Positions 1 through 8,554 are shown, counted from the first letter of the stretch. The stretch is 53,237 bases of DNA from Streptomyces composti (GCF_012034205.1 NZ_JAATEM010000042.1:1-53237), one strand, 5' to 3'. Program-made: numbers and translations. The notes: generated from the letters alone by a model not told the origin.

Positions 1-309
1 GAGCCGGCGGCGGCCGAGGGCGGCGAATCCGTGCCCGGAGGAGGTGTGCCGGTCGCCGCGGTGCACGATGTCGATGTCCTCCCAGCGGACGAACTCCTCG
101 CGCAGTGCCTCGTGGACGACGGGGTCGGCGTGCTCGATGCCGCCGAGGGTCTCGTCGGAGAGGACGACGCCGAAGCCGAAGGTGTCGTCGGGGGCGTTGC
201 GCTCCCAGAGGGTCACGTGGCGGGTGGGGTCGAGGCGTTTGAGCAGGGCGGCGGCGTAGAGGCCGCCGGGGCCGCCGCCGGCGATCGCGATGTGCTGGGT
301 GGAGGGCAT
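1..309 (-). CDS. FAD-dependent salicylyl/anthraniloyl-CoA hydroxylase, N-terminal part (cut by window edge)
   Basis: Only the first 103 codons lie in the window; the rest continues past base 1. The protein opens with a Rossmann FAD-binding motif, IAGGGPGGLYAA near residues 8-19. An acidic E follows the second strand (TLWERN), and then comes the stretch FGFGVVLSDETL. This layout fits class A flavoprotein hydroxylases of the bifunctional salicylyl-CoA 5-hydroxylase/oxidoreductase group, which hydroxylate aromatic acyl-CoA thioesters. The start is ATG at 309, preceded by GGGAGGTAGCG, and this ribosome site overlaps the stop of the upstream enoyl-CoA hydratase gene. The two genes are therefore translationally coupled. 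The family call rests on the N-terminus only. Confidence 0.72.
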   Translation of the reverse strand, partial: MPSTQHIAIAGGGPGGLYAAALLKRLDPTRHVTLWERNAPDDTFGFGVVLSDETLGGIEHADPVVHEALREEFVRWEDIDIVHRGDRHTSSGHGFAALGRRRL

Positions 310-311
310 CG

Positions 312-1139
312 CTACCTCCCCTGCCACTTCGGGGGCCGCTTCTCGGTGAAGGCTGCGTGGAACTCGGCGTAGTCCTCACCGTTCATCAGCAGGGCCTGGG
401 TGGAGGCGTCGAGTTCGACGGAGGCCGCCAGGGGCATGTCCAGCTCCGCGGTGAGCAGCGCCTTGGTCTGGGCGTGGGCCAGGGCGGGGCCGTCGGCCAG
501 GCGGCGGGCCAGTGCCCGGGCGGCCGGGTCGGCGCCGCCGTCCTCCGCCATCTCGCTGATCAGGCCGATGCGTTCGGCCTCGGGGGCGCGGACCGGTTCG
601 CCGAGCATCAGCAGGCGGGTGGCGTGGCCGAGGCCGACCACGCGGGGCAGCAGATAGGCCGCTCCCATGTCGCCGCCGGACAGGCCGACGCGGGTGAAGA
701 GGAAGGCGAACCGGGCGGTCGGGTCGGCCACCCGGAAGTCGCTGGCCAGGGCGAGGACCGCGCCGGCGCCGGCCGCCACCCCGTGGACGGCGGCGATCAC
801 CGGGAAGGGGCATTCCCGGATGGCGCGGACCACCTGGCCGGTCATCCGGTTGAAGTCGAGCAGCTGAGCGGTGTCCATGGCGAGGGTGGCGCCGATGATC
901 TCGTCGACGTCGCCGCCGGAGCAGAAGCCCCGCCCCTCGCCGGCCAGCACCAGGGCGCGTACGGCGCGCTCCCGGGACAGTTCGGCGAGCAGGTCGCGCA
1001 GGTCGGCGTAGGCGCCGAAGGTGAGCGCGTTGAGCTTGTCGGGGCGGGCGAGGGTGACGGTGGCGACGCCGTCGTCGATGCCGACACGCACATGCTCCCA
1101 GCGGGCGGTGCGGGCAGCGGAGCCGGTGAAGGGACTCAT
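312..1139 (-). CDS. Enoyl-CoA hydratase/isomerase family protein
   Basis: A crotonase-fold protein of 275 residues. The oxyanion-hole segment GEGRGFCSGGDVDEI and the second segment VHGVAAGAGAVLALASD, followed by FAFLFTRVGLSGGDMGA, are typical of enoyl-CoA hydratases. The C-terminal FTEKRPPKW is the usual family ending. I start at ATG 1139 because GAGGAGG lies eight bases upstream. A GTG at 1190 would add 17 residues without a ribosome site. It lies directly upstream of the aromatic acyl-CoA hydroxylase gene (the stop overlaps that gene's ribosome site). It probably acts in the same aromatic acyl-CoA degradation pathway, on a ring-modified CoA thioester. The exact substrate cannot be read from sequence. 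Confidence 0.85.
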   Translation of the reverse strand: MSPFTGSAARTARWEHVRVGIDDGVATVTLARPDKLNALTFGAYADLRDLLAELSRERAVRALVLAGEGRGFCSGGDVDEIIGATLAMDTAQLLDFNRMTGQVVRAIRECPFPVIAAVHGVAAGAGAVLALASDFRVADPTARFAFLFTRVGLSGGDMGAAYLLPRVVGLGHATRLLMLGEPVRAPEAERIGLISEMAEDGGADPAARALARRLADGPALAHAQTKALLTAELDMPLAASVELDASTQALLMNGEDYAEFHAAFTEKRPPKWQGR

Positions 1140-1199
1140 CAGGGCGGCCTCCTCGAAGCGGGCGCGGCACGGCTCGCTGAGCTCTACCACCCGAAGCTA

Positions 1200-1213
1200 T
1201 CACTCATTCGTGA
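1200..1213. promoter_or_regulatory. Inverted repeat upstream of the enoyl-CoA hydratase gene (possible operator)
   Basis: TCACTCATTCGTGA has TCAC/GTGA arms around a six-base centre. It sits in the divergent gap between the aromatic-CoA genes and the HATPase gene, about 60 bases upstream of the hydratase start. Position and symmetry suggest a repressor site, for example for a MarR or TetR regulator encoded outside the window. No regulator gene is visible here. Confidence 0.3.
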
Positions 1214-1394
1214 CTGTCGTCAGGTAGGCGCAATACGACATGCGAGACGACCGCCGCGTTCGTCACGGCTCGCCCACAGGGAGGTAACGGAGCCGGCCGG
1301 GAGGGGAGGCCGCGGAGCGCGCTGGGTAGGCCGTCCGGTGCCGGGATCACCCGGCCGTACCATTGAGTAATTGAAAGCAGGACGGCCTGCTGCC

Positions 1395-1850
1395 ATGAAC
1401 GGACCCGCCTTGTACGAACGCTCCTCCGCCCCCGCCTCCTGGCGCGTGGCGCTGCCGCACAGCACCGCCGCGGTGCCCGTGGCCCGTGCGCTGGTCCGTA
1501 CGGCCCTGACCGAGCAGGACCACTCCGCCGACCGCGACACGGCGGAGCTGCTGACCGCCGAACTGGTGGCCAACGCCGTCGAGCACACCTGCGCGGGCAC
1601 GCCGATAGAGCTGGTGGTGCGGCTGCTGCCCAGCGGCTGCCGGGTCGAGGTGCACGACGGCGACCCGGAGCCGCCCGGCAATCTGACCCGGCCGTCCTCC
1701 GGCGAGCCCGACCCCTGGCAGGAGCACGGGCGCGGTCTGCTGCTGCTGCGCGCCCTGAGCTCGTCCTGCGGGCACCGCCCGACCGAGTCCGGCAAGGCGG
1801 TGTGGTTCCACCTCTCCCCGGTCCCCCGGCAGCGCCGGGGGACCGCGTAG
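1395..1850 (+). CDS. ATP-binding anti-sigma-factor-like protein (HATPase_c, RsbW type)
   Basis: A single-domain GHKL ATPase of 151 residues. The N box ELLTAELVANAVEHT, the middle segment VEVHDGDPEPP and the G box HGRGLLLLRAL are all present. These small proteins are numerous in Streptomyces. Some are serine kinases that phosphorylate STAS anti-sigma-factor antagonists; most are uncharacterised. The C-terminal WFHLSP is typical. I start at ATG 1395; a TTG at 1371 would also be in frame. A GCAGG-ACGG-CCTGC hairpin (1377-1390) lies just upstream and could affect initiation. No partner STAS protein or sigma factor lies nearby. Confidence 0.78.
   Translation: MNGPALYERSSAPASWRVALPHSTAAVPVARALVRTALTEQDHSADRDTAELLTAELVANAVEHTCAGTPIELVVRLLPSGCRVEVHDGDPEPPGNLTRPSSGEPDPWQEHGRGLLLLRALSSSCGHRPTESGKAVWFHLSPVPRQRRGTA
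1819..1845. terminator. Hairpin terminator inside the 3' end of the HATPase gene
   Basis: A perfect 12-base-pair stem (arms 1819-1830 and 1834-1845, sequence CGGTCCCCCGGC and its complement) closes a three-base loop. It lies within the last codons of the HATPase gene and 17 bases from the end of the convergent argF gene. It could stop transcription from both sides. There is no U tract, as is usual for Streptomyces. Confidence 0.6.
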
Positions 1851-1861
1851 CGCCTCGCGGG

Positions 1862-2860
1862 TCAGCCCAGGGTCGCGACCAGCAGCGCCTTGATGGTGTG
1901 CATCCGGTTCTCCGCCTCGTCGAAGACCACCGAGTGGGCCGACTCGAAGACCTCGTCGGTCACCTCCAGCGAGTCCAGGCCGTGAGCCTCGTGCACCTCA
2001 CGGGCGACCGCGGTGCCGAGGTCGTGGAAGGCGGGCAGGCAGTGCAGGAACTTCACCTCGGGGTTCCCGGTGGCGCGCAGCACGTCCATGGTCACCGCGT
2101 AGGGGGCGAGGGCCGCGATCCGCTCGGCCCAGACCTCCTTGGGCTCGCCCATGGACACCCAGACGTCGGTGGCCACGAAGTCCACGCCGGCCACGCCCTC
2201 GGCGACCTCCTCGGTGAGCGTGATCCGGGCCCCGCTGGCGGCGGCCAGCTCGCGGGCGCGGTCCACGATCTCCTCGGCCGGCCAGTACGCCTTCGGCGCG
2301 ACGATCCGCACGTCCATGCCCAGCAGGGCCGCGGTGACCAGGTAGGAGTTGCCCATGTTGAAGCGGGCGTCGCCCAGGTAGGCGAAGGCGATACCGGTGA
2401 GCGGCTTGGCGCAGTGCTCGGTCATGGTGAGCACGTCGGCGAGCATCTGGGTGGGGTGCCAGTCGTCGGTGAGCCCGTTGTAGACGGGCACCCCGGCGTA
2501 CCGGGCCAGCTCCTCCACCTTGGCCTGGCTGTCCCCGCGGTACTCGATGGCGTCGTACATCCGGCCCAGCACCCGGGCGGTGTCCCTCACCGACTCCTTG
2601 TGCCCGATCTGTGAGCCGGTCGGGTCCAGGTAGGTGGTGTGGGCGCCCTGGTCGGCGGCGGCGACCTCGAAGGCGCAGCGGGTGCGGGTCGAGGTCTTCT
2701 CGAAGATCAGCGCGATGTTGCGGCCGCGCAGCCGCTGGGTCTCGGTGCCCGCCTTCTTGGCGGCCTTGAGCTCCGCGGCGAGGGCGAGGAGATGCCGGAG
2801 CTCCTCGCCGGTGAAGTCGAGCTCCTTCAGGAAGTGGCGGCCGCCGAGGTCTGTCGCCAT
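1862..2860 (-). CDS. argF: Ornithine carbamoyltransferase
   Basis: A 332-residue protein with every diagnostic OTCase element: the carbamoyl-phosphate loop STRTR at 57-61, DDWHPTQMLAD in the middle, and the ornithine loop HCLP at 273-276. The enzyme forms citrulline from ornithine and carbamoyl phosphate in the cytoplasm. Many streptomycetes carry argF away from the main arg cluster and, as I remember, next to arginine deiminase. Here arcA lies some 11 kb away, with a sugar operon in between. The start is ATG 2860. A catabolic ArcB role cannot be excluded from sequence, but I favour the biosynthetic enzyme. Confidence 0.93.
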   Translation of the reverse strand: MATDLGGRHFLKELDFTGEELRHLLALAAELKAAKKAGTETQRLRGRNIALIFEKTSTRTRCAFEVAAADQGAHTTYLDPTGSQIGHKESVRDTARVLGRMYDAIEYRGDSQAKVEELARYAGVPVYNGLTDDWHPTQMLADVLTMTEHCAKPLTGIAFAYLGDARFNMGNSYLVTAALLGMDVRIVAPKAYWPAEEIVDRARELAAASGARITLTEEVAEGVAGVDFVATDVWVSMGEPKEVWAERIAALAPYAVTMDVLRATGNPEVKFLHCLPAFHDLGTAVAREVHEAHGLDSLEVTDEVFESAHSVVFDEAENRMHTIKALLVATLG

Positions 2861-2882
2861 GCGAGCTCCCGGATCCTTGATG

Positions 2883-2909
2883 ACTATACGAACGAATGCA
2901 TCACTATAC
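2883..2909. promoter_or_regulatory. AT-rich repeat upstream of argF (candidate ArgR/ARG-box region)
   Basis: An island of low GC lies 23-49 bases upstream of the argF start. It contains a direct repeat ACTATAC at 2883-2889 and 2903-2909, spaced 20 bases apart (about two helical turns), with GAATGCAT between the copies. ARG boxes in actinobacteria are AT-rich and often lie close to promoters, so ArgR binding is a reasonable guess. The match to a consensus was not scored. Confidence 0.35.
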
Positions 2910-2920
2910 AGACTCGCCTC

Positions 2921-3793
2921 TCAGTCCAGTGCCCGGGTCAGCAGCTCCTGCAGCCGCAGGCCGCGGGCCGCGTCCAGCCCGCCGGACCTGCCGGCGCGCA
3001 CGGCCGCCGCGAACTCCCGGCGCAGCACCGGCCAGCACTCCTCATGGTCGATCCCCGCGGTGTCGTACACCAGCTCGTTCCCGGTCCCGAACAGCTCGAC
3101 GCGGGTGCGCACCCCCGGCAGCCGCACCGCGCCCGACAGAGAGGCCTGGCTGACCGCCCCGTCGGCATGCTCGCAGGTCAGCTCGATCCAGCGGCGCGGG
3201 TCGCCGGTGCCGCGGATCGAGACGACCGGGCCCACGGCCTCGTCCAGCAGGTCGATCAGATGCGGGCCGAGGTCCAGCAGCGCCCCGTGCTCCAGGCGCC
3301 AGGCGGTGGCCGGCTCACCGCCGAGGAACCCGCCGTGCAGATAGCAGGAGCGGGCGCCGCGCACCTCGCCCAGGGCGGCGGCGCGGCGCAGGAAGTCACG
3401 GGTGGCCGGGTGATAGCGCTTGGTCAGCACCAGCTGGGAGACCACTCCGCACTCGGCGACCGCCTCGGCCACCGCGCGTGCGCCGGCCAGGTCCGGGCCG
3501 AGCGGCTTCTCGAGGAGCAGCGCCTTGCCCGCCCTGGCCGCGCGCACGGCGAGATCCGCCTGCACGGCGGGGGGCACGGCGAAGTCCACCGCCTCACAGG
3601 TGTCGAGGAGTTCCTCGAAGGACGCGGCGACCGGGGCACCGTAGGGGGCGGCCACCTCGGCGGCGGCCTCCGGGCGGCGGGCCCAGACACCGGCGAGGCT
3701 GGTCTCGGGACCGGCCGCGAGCATCCGGGCGTGCATGGTGCGGGCCCAGGGCCCGGCACCGACCAGACCGACGCGGACGGGGGTGACTGTCAT
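2921..3793 (-). CDS. Gfo/Idh/MocA family sugar oxidoreductase
   Basis: A 290-residue NAD(P)-dependent dehydrogenase. The N-terminal Rossmann motif VGLVGAGPWARTMHA is at about residues 7-21. EKPLGPDLAGARAVAEA carries the family's catalytic lysine motif (EKP). The central segment LLDLGPHLIDLLDEAVG carries the conserved DxGxHxxD pattern. I start at ATG 3793 because the homology begins there; upstream codons are not family-like. It is the last gene of the leftward arm of the sugar island, after the ROK regulator. It probably oxidises or epimerises an intermediate made by the hydrolases of the rightward arm. The substrate is unknown. Confidence 0.85.
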   Translation of the reverse strand: MTVTPVRVGLVGAGPWARTMHARMLAAGPETSLAGVWARRPEAAAEVAAPYGAPVAASFEELLDTCEAVDFAVPPAVQADLAVRAARAGKALLLEKPLGPDLAGARAVAEAVAECGVVSQLVLTKRYHPATRDFLRRAAALGEVRGARSCYLHGGFLGGEPATAWRLEHGALLDLGPHLIDLLDEAVGPVVSIRGTGDPRRWIELTCEHADGAVSQASLSGAVRLPGVRTRVELFGTGNELVYDTAGIDHEECWPVLRREFAAAVRAGRSGGLDAARGLRLQELLTRALD

Positions 3794-3869
3794 CGAGGGG
3801 CTCCGGTTCGTGATCTGCTCTGGTCCGTCGGCGTCGTTCGCTCGCCGCGACGTGGATCCCGGCTCGGCC

Positions 3870-5072
3870 CTACGCCGCGATGTCCGCGAGCCGGGCGGTG
3901 GCCACATCGGGGGCGTAGAGGTGCTCCACCACCATCGCCGCGGCGCCCGCGAGGCCCGCCTGCTCGCCGAGGCGTGAGGTGACCACCTCGAGGTGGGCGG
4001 TGGTGCGCGGCATGGCCCGCTGGTACAGCACCTCCCGCACCCCGGTGACGAACGGCGTCCCGGCGAGATCGCCGGCGATCATCAGCACCCCGGGGTTGAG
4101 CAGGGTGACGACGGTGGCCAGCACCTCGCCGACCCGCATGCCCGCCTGCCGGGCGAGCCGCACCGCGTCGGGCTGCCCGGCGGCCAGCAGGGCCCGCACG
4201 TCGGAGCCGGAGGCGGCGGGCACGCCCAGTTCGGTGAGCCGGCGGGCCATGGCGCCGCCGCTGGCCACCGCCGCCAGGCAGCCGTAGGAGCCGCAGGCGC
4301 ACAGCGCCTCGGCGCTGTCGTGCAGCCGGACGTGGCCGATGTCGCCCGCGCCGCCGTCGATGCCCCGGTAGATCCGCCCGCCGACCACCACGCCCGCGCC
4401 GATGCCGGTGGAGGCCTTGACCAGGACGAAGGCCCCGCAGTCGGGGTGGCCGGCCCGCTGCTCGGCGTAGGCCATCAGGTTGGCGTCGTTGTCGACCAGC
4501 ACGGGGATGTCGCCGGCGGCGCCCGGCTCGCGGGAGCGGAACGCCTCGCGCAGCCGTTCGCGGACCGGGAAGCGGTCCCAGCCGGGCATGATCGGCGGCT
4601 GCACGATCCGCCCGGACTCCCATTCCACGGGGCCGGGGACGGACAGGCCGATGCCGCACACCTCCGCGGCGTCCCGGCCCGACTCCGCGACCAGGCCGGC
4701 GAACCAGCCGCCCAGCTCGTCCAGCACCGGTTCGGGCCCGTCGGTGATGCGCAGCGGTCCGGTCCGTTCGGCCAGCACCTGCCCGGCGAGGTCGAGCACG
4801 GCCGCGCGGGCGTGCCGGGTGCCGAGGTCGGCGGCCAGCACCACGGCGTGACCGGCGTCGAACTCGAGGTGCACCGAGGGACGGCCGCCGGTGGACGGTC
4901 CGGTGCTGGTCTCGCGGATCCACCCGGCGGCGAACAGCTGGTCGAGGCGGTGCCCGACCGTGGACCGGGACAGGCCGGTCGCCTGCTGCAGCTCGCCGCG
5001 GGTGACCGCGGCCCCGGTCCTGATGAGCGCGAGCAGATGACCCGCGCTCGACTGTGCTCCCGACACCACCAC
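3870..5072 (-). CDS. ROK family transcriptional regulator
   Basis: A 400-residue protein. The N-terminal winged helix-turn-helix (TRGELQQATGLSRSTVGHRL, residues 24-43) is fused to a sugar-kinase-like ROK domain. The ATP-site motif LAADLGT, the catalytic-type LVDNDANLMAY, and GDIGHVRLHD followed by CACGSYGC (zinc cluster) are visible. The conserved Glu after GCL in the usual CxCGxxGCLE signature is Ala here. The start is GTG 5072, behind AGGGGAGGGGAACC. It lies 18 bases downstream of the permease gene, so it belongs to that operon. It probably represses the divergent sugar promoters near 8.5 kb and responds to the imported sugar. Kinase activity is not excluded. Confidence 0.87.
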   Translation of the reverse strand: MVVSGAQSSAGHLLALIRTGAAVTRGELQQATGLSRSTVGHRLDQLFAAGWIRETSTGPSTGGRPSVHLEFDAGHAVVLAADLGTRHARAAVLDLAGQVLAERTGPLRITDGPEPVLDELGGWFAGLVAESGRDAAEVCGIGLSVPGPVEWESGRIVQPPIMPGWDRFPVRERLREAFRSREPGAAGDIPVLVDNDANLMAYAEQRAGHPDCGAFVLVKASTGIGAGVVVGGRIYRGIDGGAGDIGHVRLHDSAEALCACGSYGCLAAVASGGAMARRLTELGVPAASGSDVRALLAAGQPDAVRLARQAGMRVGEVLATVVTLLNPGVLMIAGDLAGTPFVTGVREVLYQRAMPRTTAHLEVVTSRLGEQAGLAGAAAMVVEHLYAPDVATARLADIAA

Positions 5073-5090
5073 GGTTCCCCTCCCCTGGGC

Positions 5091-5957
5091 TCAGCCCTTG
5101 TCCGCGCCGCTGGTCAGCCCCTCGGTCAGGAGCTTCTCGGCGGCGAAGAACAGGAGTACCACGGGGACGGTGAGGATGACCGAGCCCGCCATCAGCACGG
5201 TCTTGGACACCTCGACGCCGTCCGCCAGCTGGGCCAGGCCCAGCGACACCGTCCACGTGTCCGGGTCGGCGGCCAGGAACAGCAGCGCGAACAGGAACTC
5301 GTTCCAGGCGATCATGAAGACGTACAGGCCGGTCGCCATCAGCGAGGGCAGGGCCAGCGGCAGCACCACCTTGCGCACGGTCTGCAGCCGCGAGCAGCCG
5401 TCGAGCGCCGCCGCCTCCTCCACCGAGGCGGGGATGGTGACCAGGTAGTTCTTCAGCATATAGATGGAGACGGGCACGGTCTGCGCCACATAGACGATGG
5501 CCAGGCCCGGGAGATTCCCGGCCAGTCCCATCTTGGCGAACATCACGAACAGCGGCACCGCCAGCAGCGTCGCCGGGAACAGGTACACGGCGAGGAACAG
5601 CGCGCTGACCTGCCGGCCGCCGAAGAACCTCAGCCGGCTGATGGCGTAGGCACCGGGGACGGCCGCCGCGAGGGTCAGGGCCACGGTGCCGAGGGAGACC
5701 AGCGCCGAGTTCAGCATCAGCCGCAGGAAGCCCTGACCGCCGTCGTCGGTGGACTTCAGCACGTCCCGGTAGGTGGTGAGGGTGAACTCCTCGGCGGACA
5801 CCCACAGCGAGCCGGGGTCGACGAGCAGCGCGTCGATCGGCTTCAGGGACAGCATCACCATGTAGGAGAAGGGCACCAGGGTGATCGCCGCGAGGAAGGC
5901 GATGACCACCCAGCGCGCGATCCGGAAGAACCGGTCCTCGAACTGTGCGCGGGTCAT
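5091..5957 (-). CDS. Carbohydrate ABC transporter permease (MalG type)
   Basis: A 288-residue inner-membrane protein with about six transmembrane segments. The cytoplasmic EAA loop (ASVEEAAALDGCSRLQTVRK, then VLPLALPSLMATG) contacts the ATPase. It pairs with the permease encoded just upstream; the stop of that gene and this ATG share one base (TGATG, at 5957). The start is fixed by this overlap and by GAGGAGG upstream. Together with the binding protein it imports a sugar or glycoside. No ATP-binding subunit is encoded nearby, so a multi-system ATPase such as MsiK is presumed. Confidence 0.9.
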   Translation of the reverse strand: MTRAQFEDRFFRIARWVVIAFLAAITLVPFSYMVMLSLKPIDALLVDPGSLWVSAEEFTLTTYRDVLKSTDDGGQGFLRLMLNSALVSLGTVALTLAAAVPGAYAISRLRFFGGRQVSALFLAVYLFPATLLAVPLFVMFAKMGLAGNLPGLAIVYVAQTVPVSIYMLKNYLVTIPASVEEAAALDGCSRLQTVRKVVLPLALPSLMATGLYVFMIAWNEFLFALLFLAADPDTWTVSLGLAQLADGVEVSKTVLMAGSVILTVPVVLLFFAAEKLLTEGLTSGADKG

Positions 5958-6970
5958 CAGGCCTCCTCCTGCACCTTCCGGGCGAAGAACTTGAAGTAGA
6001 TGCCGAGCAGCACCATCAGGACGACGGCGAGCACCAGGGCCTGCGCCGCCGCGGCACCGACGTCGTAGCGGGAGGTGAGGAAGTCGTACACGCGCACCGC
6101 CGCGACATCCGTGCCGGAGCCGCCGCCGGTGAGCAGGTAGACGTCGTCGAACTTGTTGAACGTCATGATGAAGCGCAGCACGCACAGCAGCGCGATCACC
6201 GGCATCAGCTGCGGCAGCAGGATGTGCCGGAAGCGCTGGGTGACGGTCGCACCGTCCACCGTCGCGGCCTCCTCGAGACCGTCGGGCACTGCCTGGAGGC
6301 GGGCGAGCAGGAAGAGGAAGGCGAAGGGGAAGTAGCGCCAGATCTCGAAGGCGATCACCGTCAGCAGGGCCAGCGGGATGTCGAACTCCAGGCCCAGCAG
6401 GCTCACTCGGTACTCGCGGGTGGAGAGGAAGGCGATGGGGTCGTCCCAGCCGAGCAGCGCGGCGCCCCAGTCGTTGACGATGCCGTACTGCGGGCTGAGC
6501 GCCACCTCCCAGACGAAGGCGACGGCGACGACGGGGGCGACGTACGGCAGCAGCATCGAGCCGCGCAGCAGGCCCCGGCCGCGGAAGGGTTTGCGCAGGG
6601 CGAGCGCGGCGATCAGGCCGAGCACGATGGACCCGGCGGTGGCGCCGACGGTGTAGATCAGCGTGGTGGCGAGGCTGGACCAGAAGCCGGCCGAGCCGAG
6701 GACGTCGCGGAAGTTGTCCAGGGTCCAGTTGCCGAAGACGCCCATGCCCTGGATGTCCACCAGGCCCGCGTGCTGGAAGGCCAGCAGCACCGTCCACAGG
6801 ATCGGGATGAGCACGACGACCAGCACCACCAGGAAGGTGGGGGTGACGAAGGCCAGGCCGGCCCGGTTCTCCCGGCGGCTCGCGGTCAGCGGCGGACGGC
6901 CGCGGGTCTTCCGCCCGCCGCCTGCGGGGGCGGAGCCGGGTGACGCGGTCCGGCTGTGGGTTGTGGTCAT
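5957..6970 (-). CDS. Sugar ABC transporter permease (MalF/UgpA type)
   Basis: A 337-residue permease. A basic cytoplasmic N-tail (SRRENRAGLAFV at about residues 30-41) precedes the first membrane helix FLVVLVVVLIPILWTVLLAF. About six helices follow, with the EAA loop GLEEAATVDGATVTQRFRHI near residue 240. It is coupled downstream to the MalG-type permease and lies 46 bases after the binding-protein gene. The start ATG 6970 has a weak ribosome site (GAGGTACG), consistent with lower expression than the binding protein. Confidence 0.9.
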   Translation of the reverse strand: MTTTHSRTASPGSAPAGGGRKTRGRPPLTASRRENRAGLAFVTPTFLVVLVVVLIPILWTVLLAFQHAGLVDIQGMGVFGNWTLDNFRDVLGSAGFWSSLATTLIYTVGATAGSIVLGLIAALALRKPFRGRGLLRGSMLLPYVAPVVAVAFVWEVALSPQYGIVNDWGAALLGWDDPIAFLSTREYRVSLLGLEFDIPLALLTVIAFEIWRYFPFAFLFLLARLQAVPDGLEEAATVDGATVTQRFRHILLPQLMPVIALLCVLRFIMTFNKFDDVYLLTGGGSGTDVAAVRVYDFLTSRYDVGAAAAQALVLAVVLMVLLGIYFKFFARKVQEEA

Positions 6971-7016
6971 GGGTTGCGTACCTCGGTGAGGGGGACGGGC
7001 CGGGGATCGGTGGCGG

Positions 7017-8420
7017 TCACTCGAGCGACTGCCGCAGCGCCTCGACCTCTTCCTGGGCTTGCCGGGCGGCCTCGGCGGGCCCGGTCTGTCCGCTGGTCAT
7101 GGCCCCGATGGACTTGGCCACCGGGAGCTCTCCGTTGGTGGCGCCGACCAGGGGGCCCGCGCCCTGCTCGATGCCCCAGCGCTTCATGTGGCCGATGCCG
7201 TCGGCCAGCTGGTCGAGCAGCTCGGGCGGGAAGATCTCGTCCATCGGCTTGCGGGTGTCGACGCCCATCTCGCTGGAGCGCCAGGCGTCCAGGTAGCGCC
7301 GGGGCTCCTGGGCGGTGCCGGCGCGGACCGGGATCTTGCCCTCGGGGGCCATGCCGAACCAGTCCTCGTAGCCGGCGCCCATCATGTACTCGATGAACTT
7401 GCGGGAGGCCTCGGTCTCGGCGGTCCTGGTGGTGAGCCAGGAGGTGATCTCGCCGTACTGGGCAGGCTCGGCGCCGTCGGGGCCCTTGAGCGAGGTGACG
7501 ATGCCGCTGCTCCTGGCCAGGTGCTCCGGGTCGCCCGTGCACTGCGCGCAGCTGGGCAGGGCGTCCTTGCGCAGTCCGGCCAGCTCGTCCAGCAGGAACG
7601 AGGACCAGATGATCATGGAGGAGCGGCCGGCGAAGTAGGTGGCGCGGGTGGAGTCCACGGTCTGGGTGCCCGGGGCGCCGTGCTCGCGGGCCAGCCGGTC
7701 GTAGGCGGCGAAGGCCCGCTCGCAGGCCGGTGAGTCGAGGTCGGCCCCGCCGTCGGCGCCGACCAGTTCGCAGCCGTTGGCCAGGGCCAGGTTCTCGAAG
7801 CTCTGCTGGGTGAAGACGTCGCCCGGGTCGGTGGCCGCCGAGATGCCGTAGCGGCCCCTGGTGTCCAGCGTGTCCGCGGCCTCGAGCACCTTCTCGTAGG
7901 TGTCGGGGGCGGGCAGTCCCGCCCGGTCGAAGAGGTCCTTGCGGTAGACGAGCAACTGGAGCCAGGCGTCGGAGGGCACGCCGAGCCGGGTGCCGCCGTC
8001 CCGGGTGAGCTTCAGCGCGTTGGCGTCGAAGGTGTCCTCGCCGAGCCCGTCGACCACCTGTTCGGGGATCTCGGTGTTGAGCAGCCCGTTGCTGTACATC
8101 TGCCAGGCCTGGCCCAGGGGGACGGCGCCGATCACGTCGGGGAGGTTGCCGGAGGCGGCGGCGGACATGATCAGCTGCGGGAGCTGGTTCTCGGCCACGC
8201 CGACCAGCTCGACCTCGATGCCGGTCTCCTTCTCGAACCGGGCGATCACCTTCTCGGTCGCCGCGATCCGGGGCGTGAGGTTCTCCTCGGACCACACCGT
8301 GATCTTGTTGTCGGGCTTGTCCGGGCCGCTGGCGGACGAGCACCCGGCCAGCACGCCCGCGGCGAGGGACGCCGCGAGAAGGGCCACGGTCGTCCTCGAC
8401 CGCCGGAACCGCTTGAGCAT
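7017..8420 (-). CDS. Extracellular sugar-binding lipoprotein of an ABC transporter
   Basis: A 467-residue protein. It has a basic N-terminus (MLKRFRRSRTT), a hydrophobic helix and a lipobox LAGC with the lipidated Cys at residue 27. The mature part follows the family-1 solute-binding pattern (KITVWSEEN, then IARFEKETGIEVELV, then GNLPDVIGAVP). The start ATG 8420 lies behind AAGGA. A two-cysteine segment (LPSCAQCTGDPEHLA) may form a disulphide. It is the first gene of the leftward sugar operon, and its promoter faces the dehydrogenase promoter. Ligand specificity cannot be deduced, but the neighbouring glycosidases point to a glycoside rather than a free monosaccharide. Confidence 0.9.
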   Translation of the reverse strand: MLKRFRRSRTTVALLAASLAAGVLAGCSSASGPDKPDNKITVWSEENLTPRIAATEKVIARFEKETGIEVELVGVAENQLPQLIMSAAASGNLPDVIGAVPLGQAWQMYSNGLLNTEIPEQVVDGLGEDTFDANALKLTRDGGTRLGVPSDAWLQLLVYRKDLFDRAGLPAPDTYEKVLEAADTLDTRGRYGISAATDPGDVFTQQSFENLALANGCELVGADGGADLDSPACERAFAAYDRLAREHGAPGTQTVDSTRATYFAGRSSMIIWSSFLLDELAGLRKDALPSCAQCTGDPEHLARSSGIVTSLKGPDGAEPAQYGEITSWLTTRTAETEASRKFIEYMMGAGYEDWFGMAPEGKIPVRAGTAQEPRRYLDAWRSSEMGVDTRKPMDEIFPPELLDQLADGIGHMKRWGIEQGAGPLVGATNGELPVAKSIGAMTSGQTGPAEAARQAQEEVEALRQSLE

Positions 8421-8526
8421 GTGGTGATCCTTACCGCGCTTCGACGGGGGCGGGACCGCCCGGAGAGGGCCGGCCGTCACGCACCTTAAGCCTTGCCGCG
8501 ATGCATCACACCATCACTTTTGCTGG

Positions 8527-8554
8527 TTGACAAGACATAAGTCTGACGTATCTT
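8527..8554 (+). promoter_or_regulatory. Sigma-70-type promoter of the rightward sugar operon with internal inverted repeat
   Basis: TTGACA (8527-8532) and TATCTT (8549-8554) are separated by 16 bases. The spacer contains AGAC-ATAA-GTCT (8533-8544), an inverted repeat placed exactly where a repressor would block RNA polymerase. The expected transcript start is about 60 bases before the GTG start of the dehydrogenase gene. The ROK protein encoded in the island is the obvious candidate repressor (inference). A GATGCATC palindrome at 8499-8506 lies on the side facing the binding-protein gene. Confidence 0.6.

Noticed and set aside
3993..5999. A 668-codon plus-strand frame across the ROK and permease genes
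   Set aside because: Gln/His/Gly-rich shadow frame with no coherent domain, opposed to two well-recognised genes.
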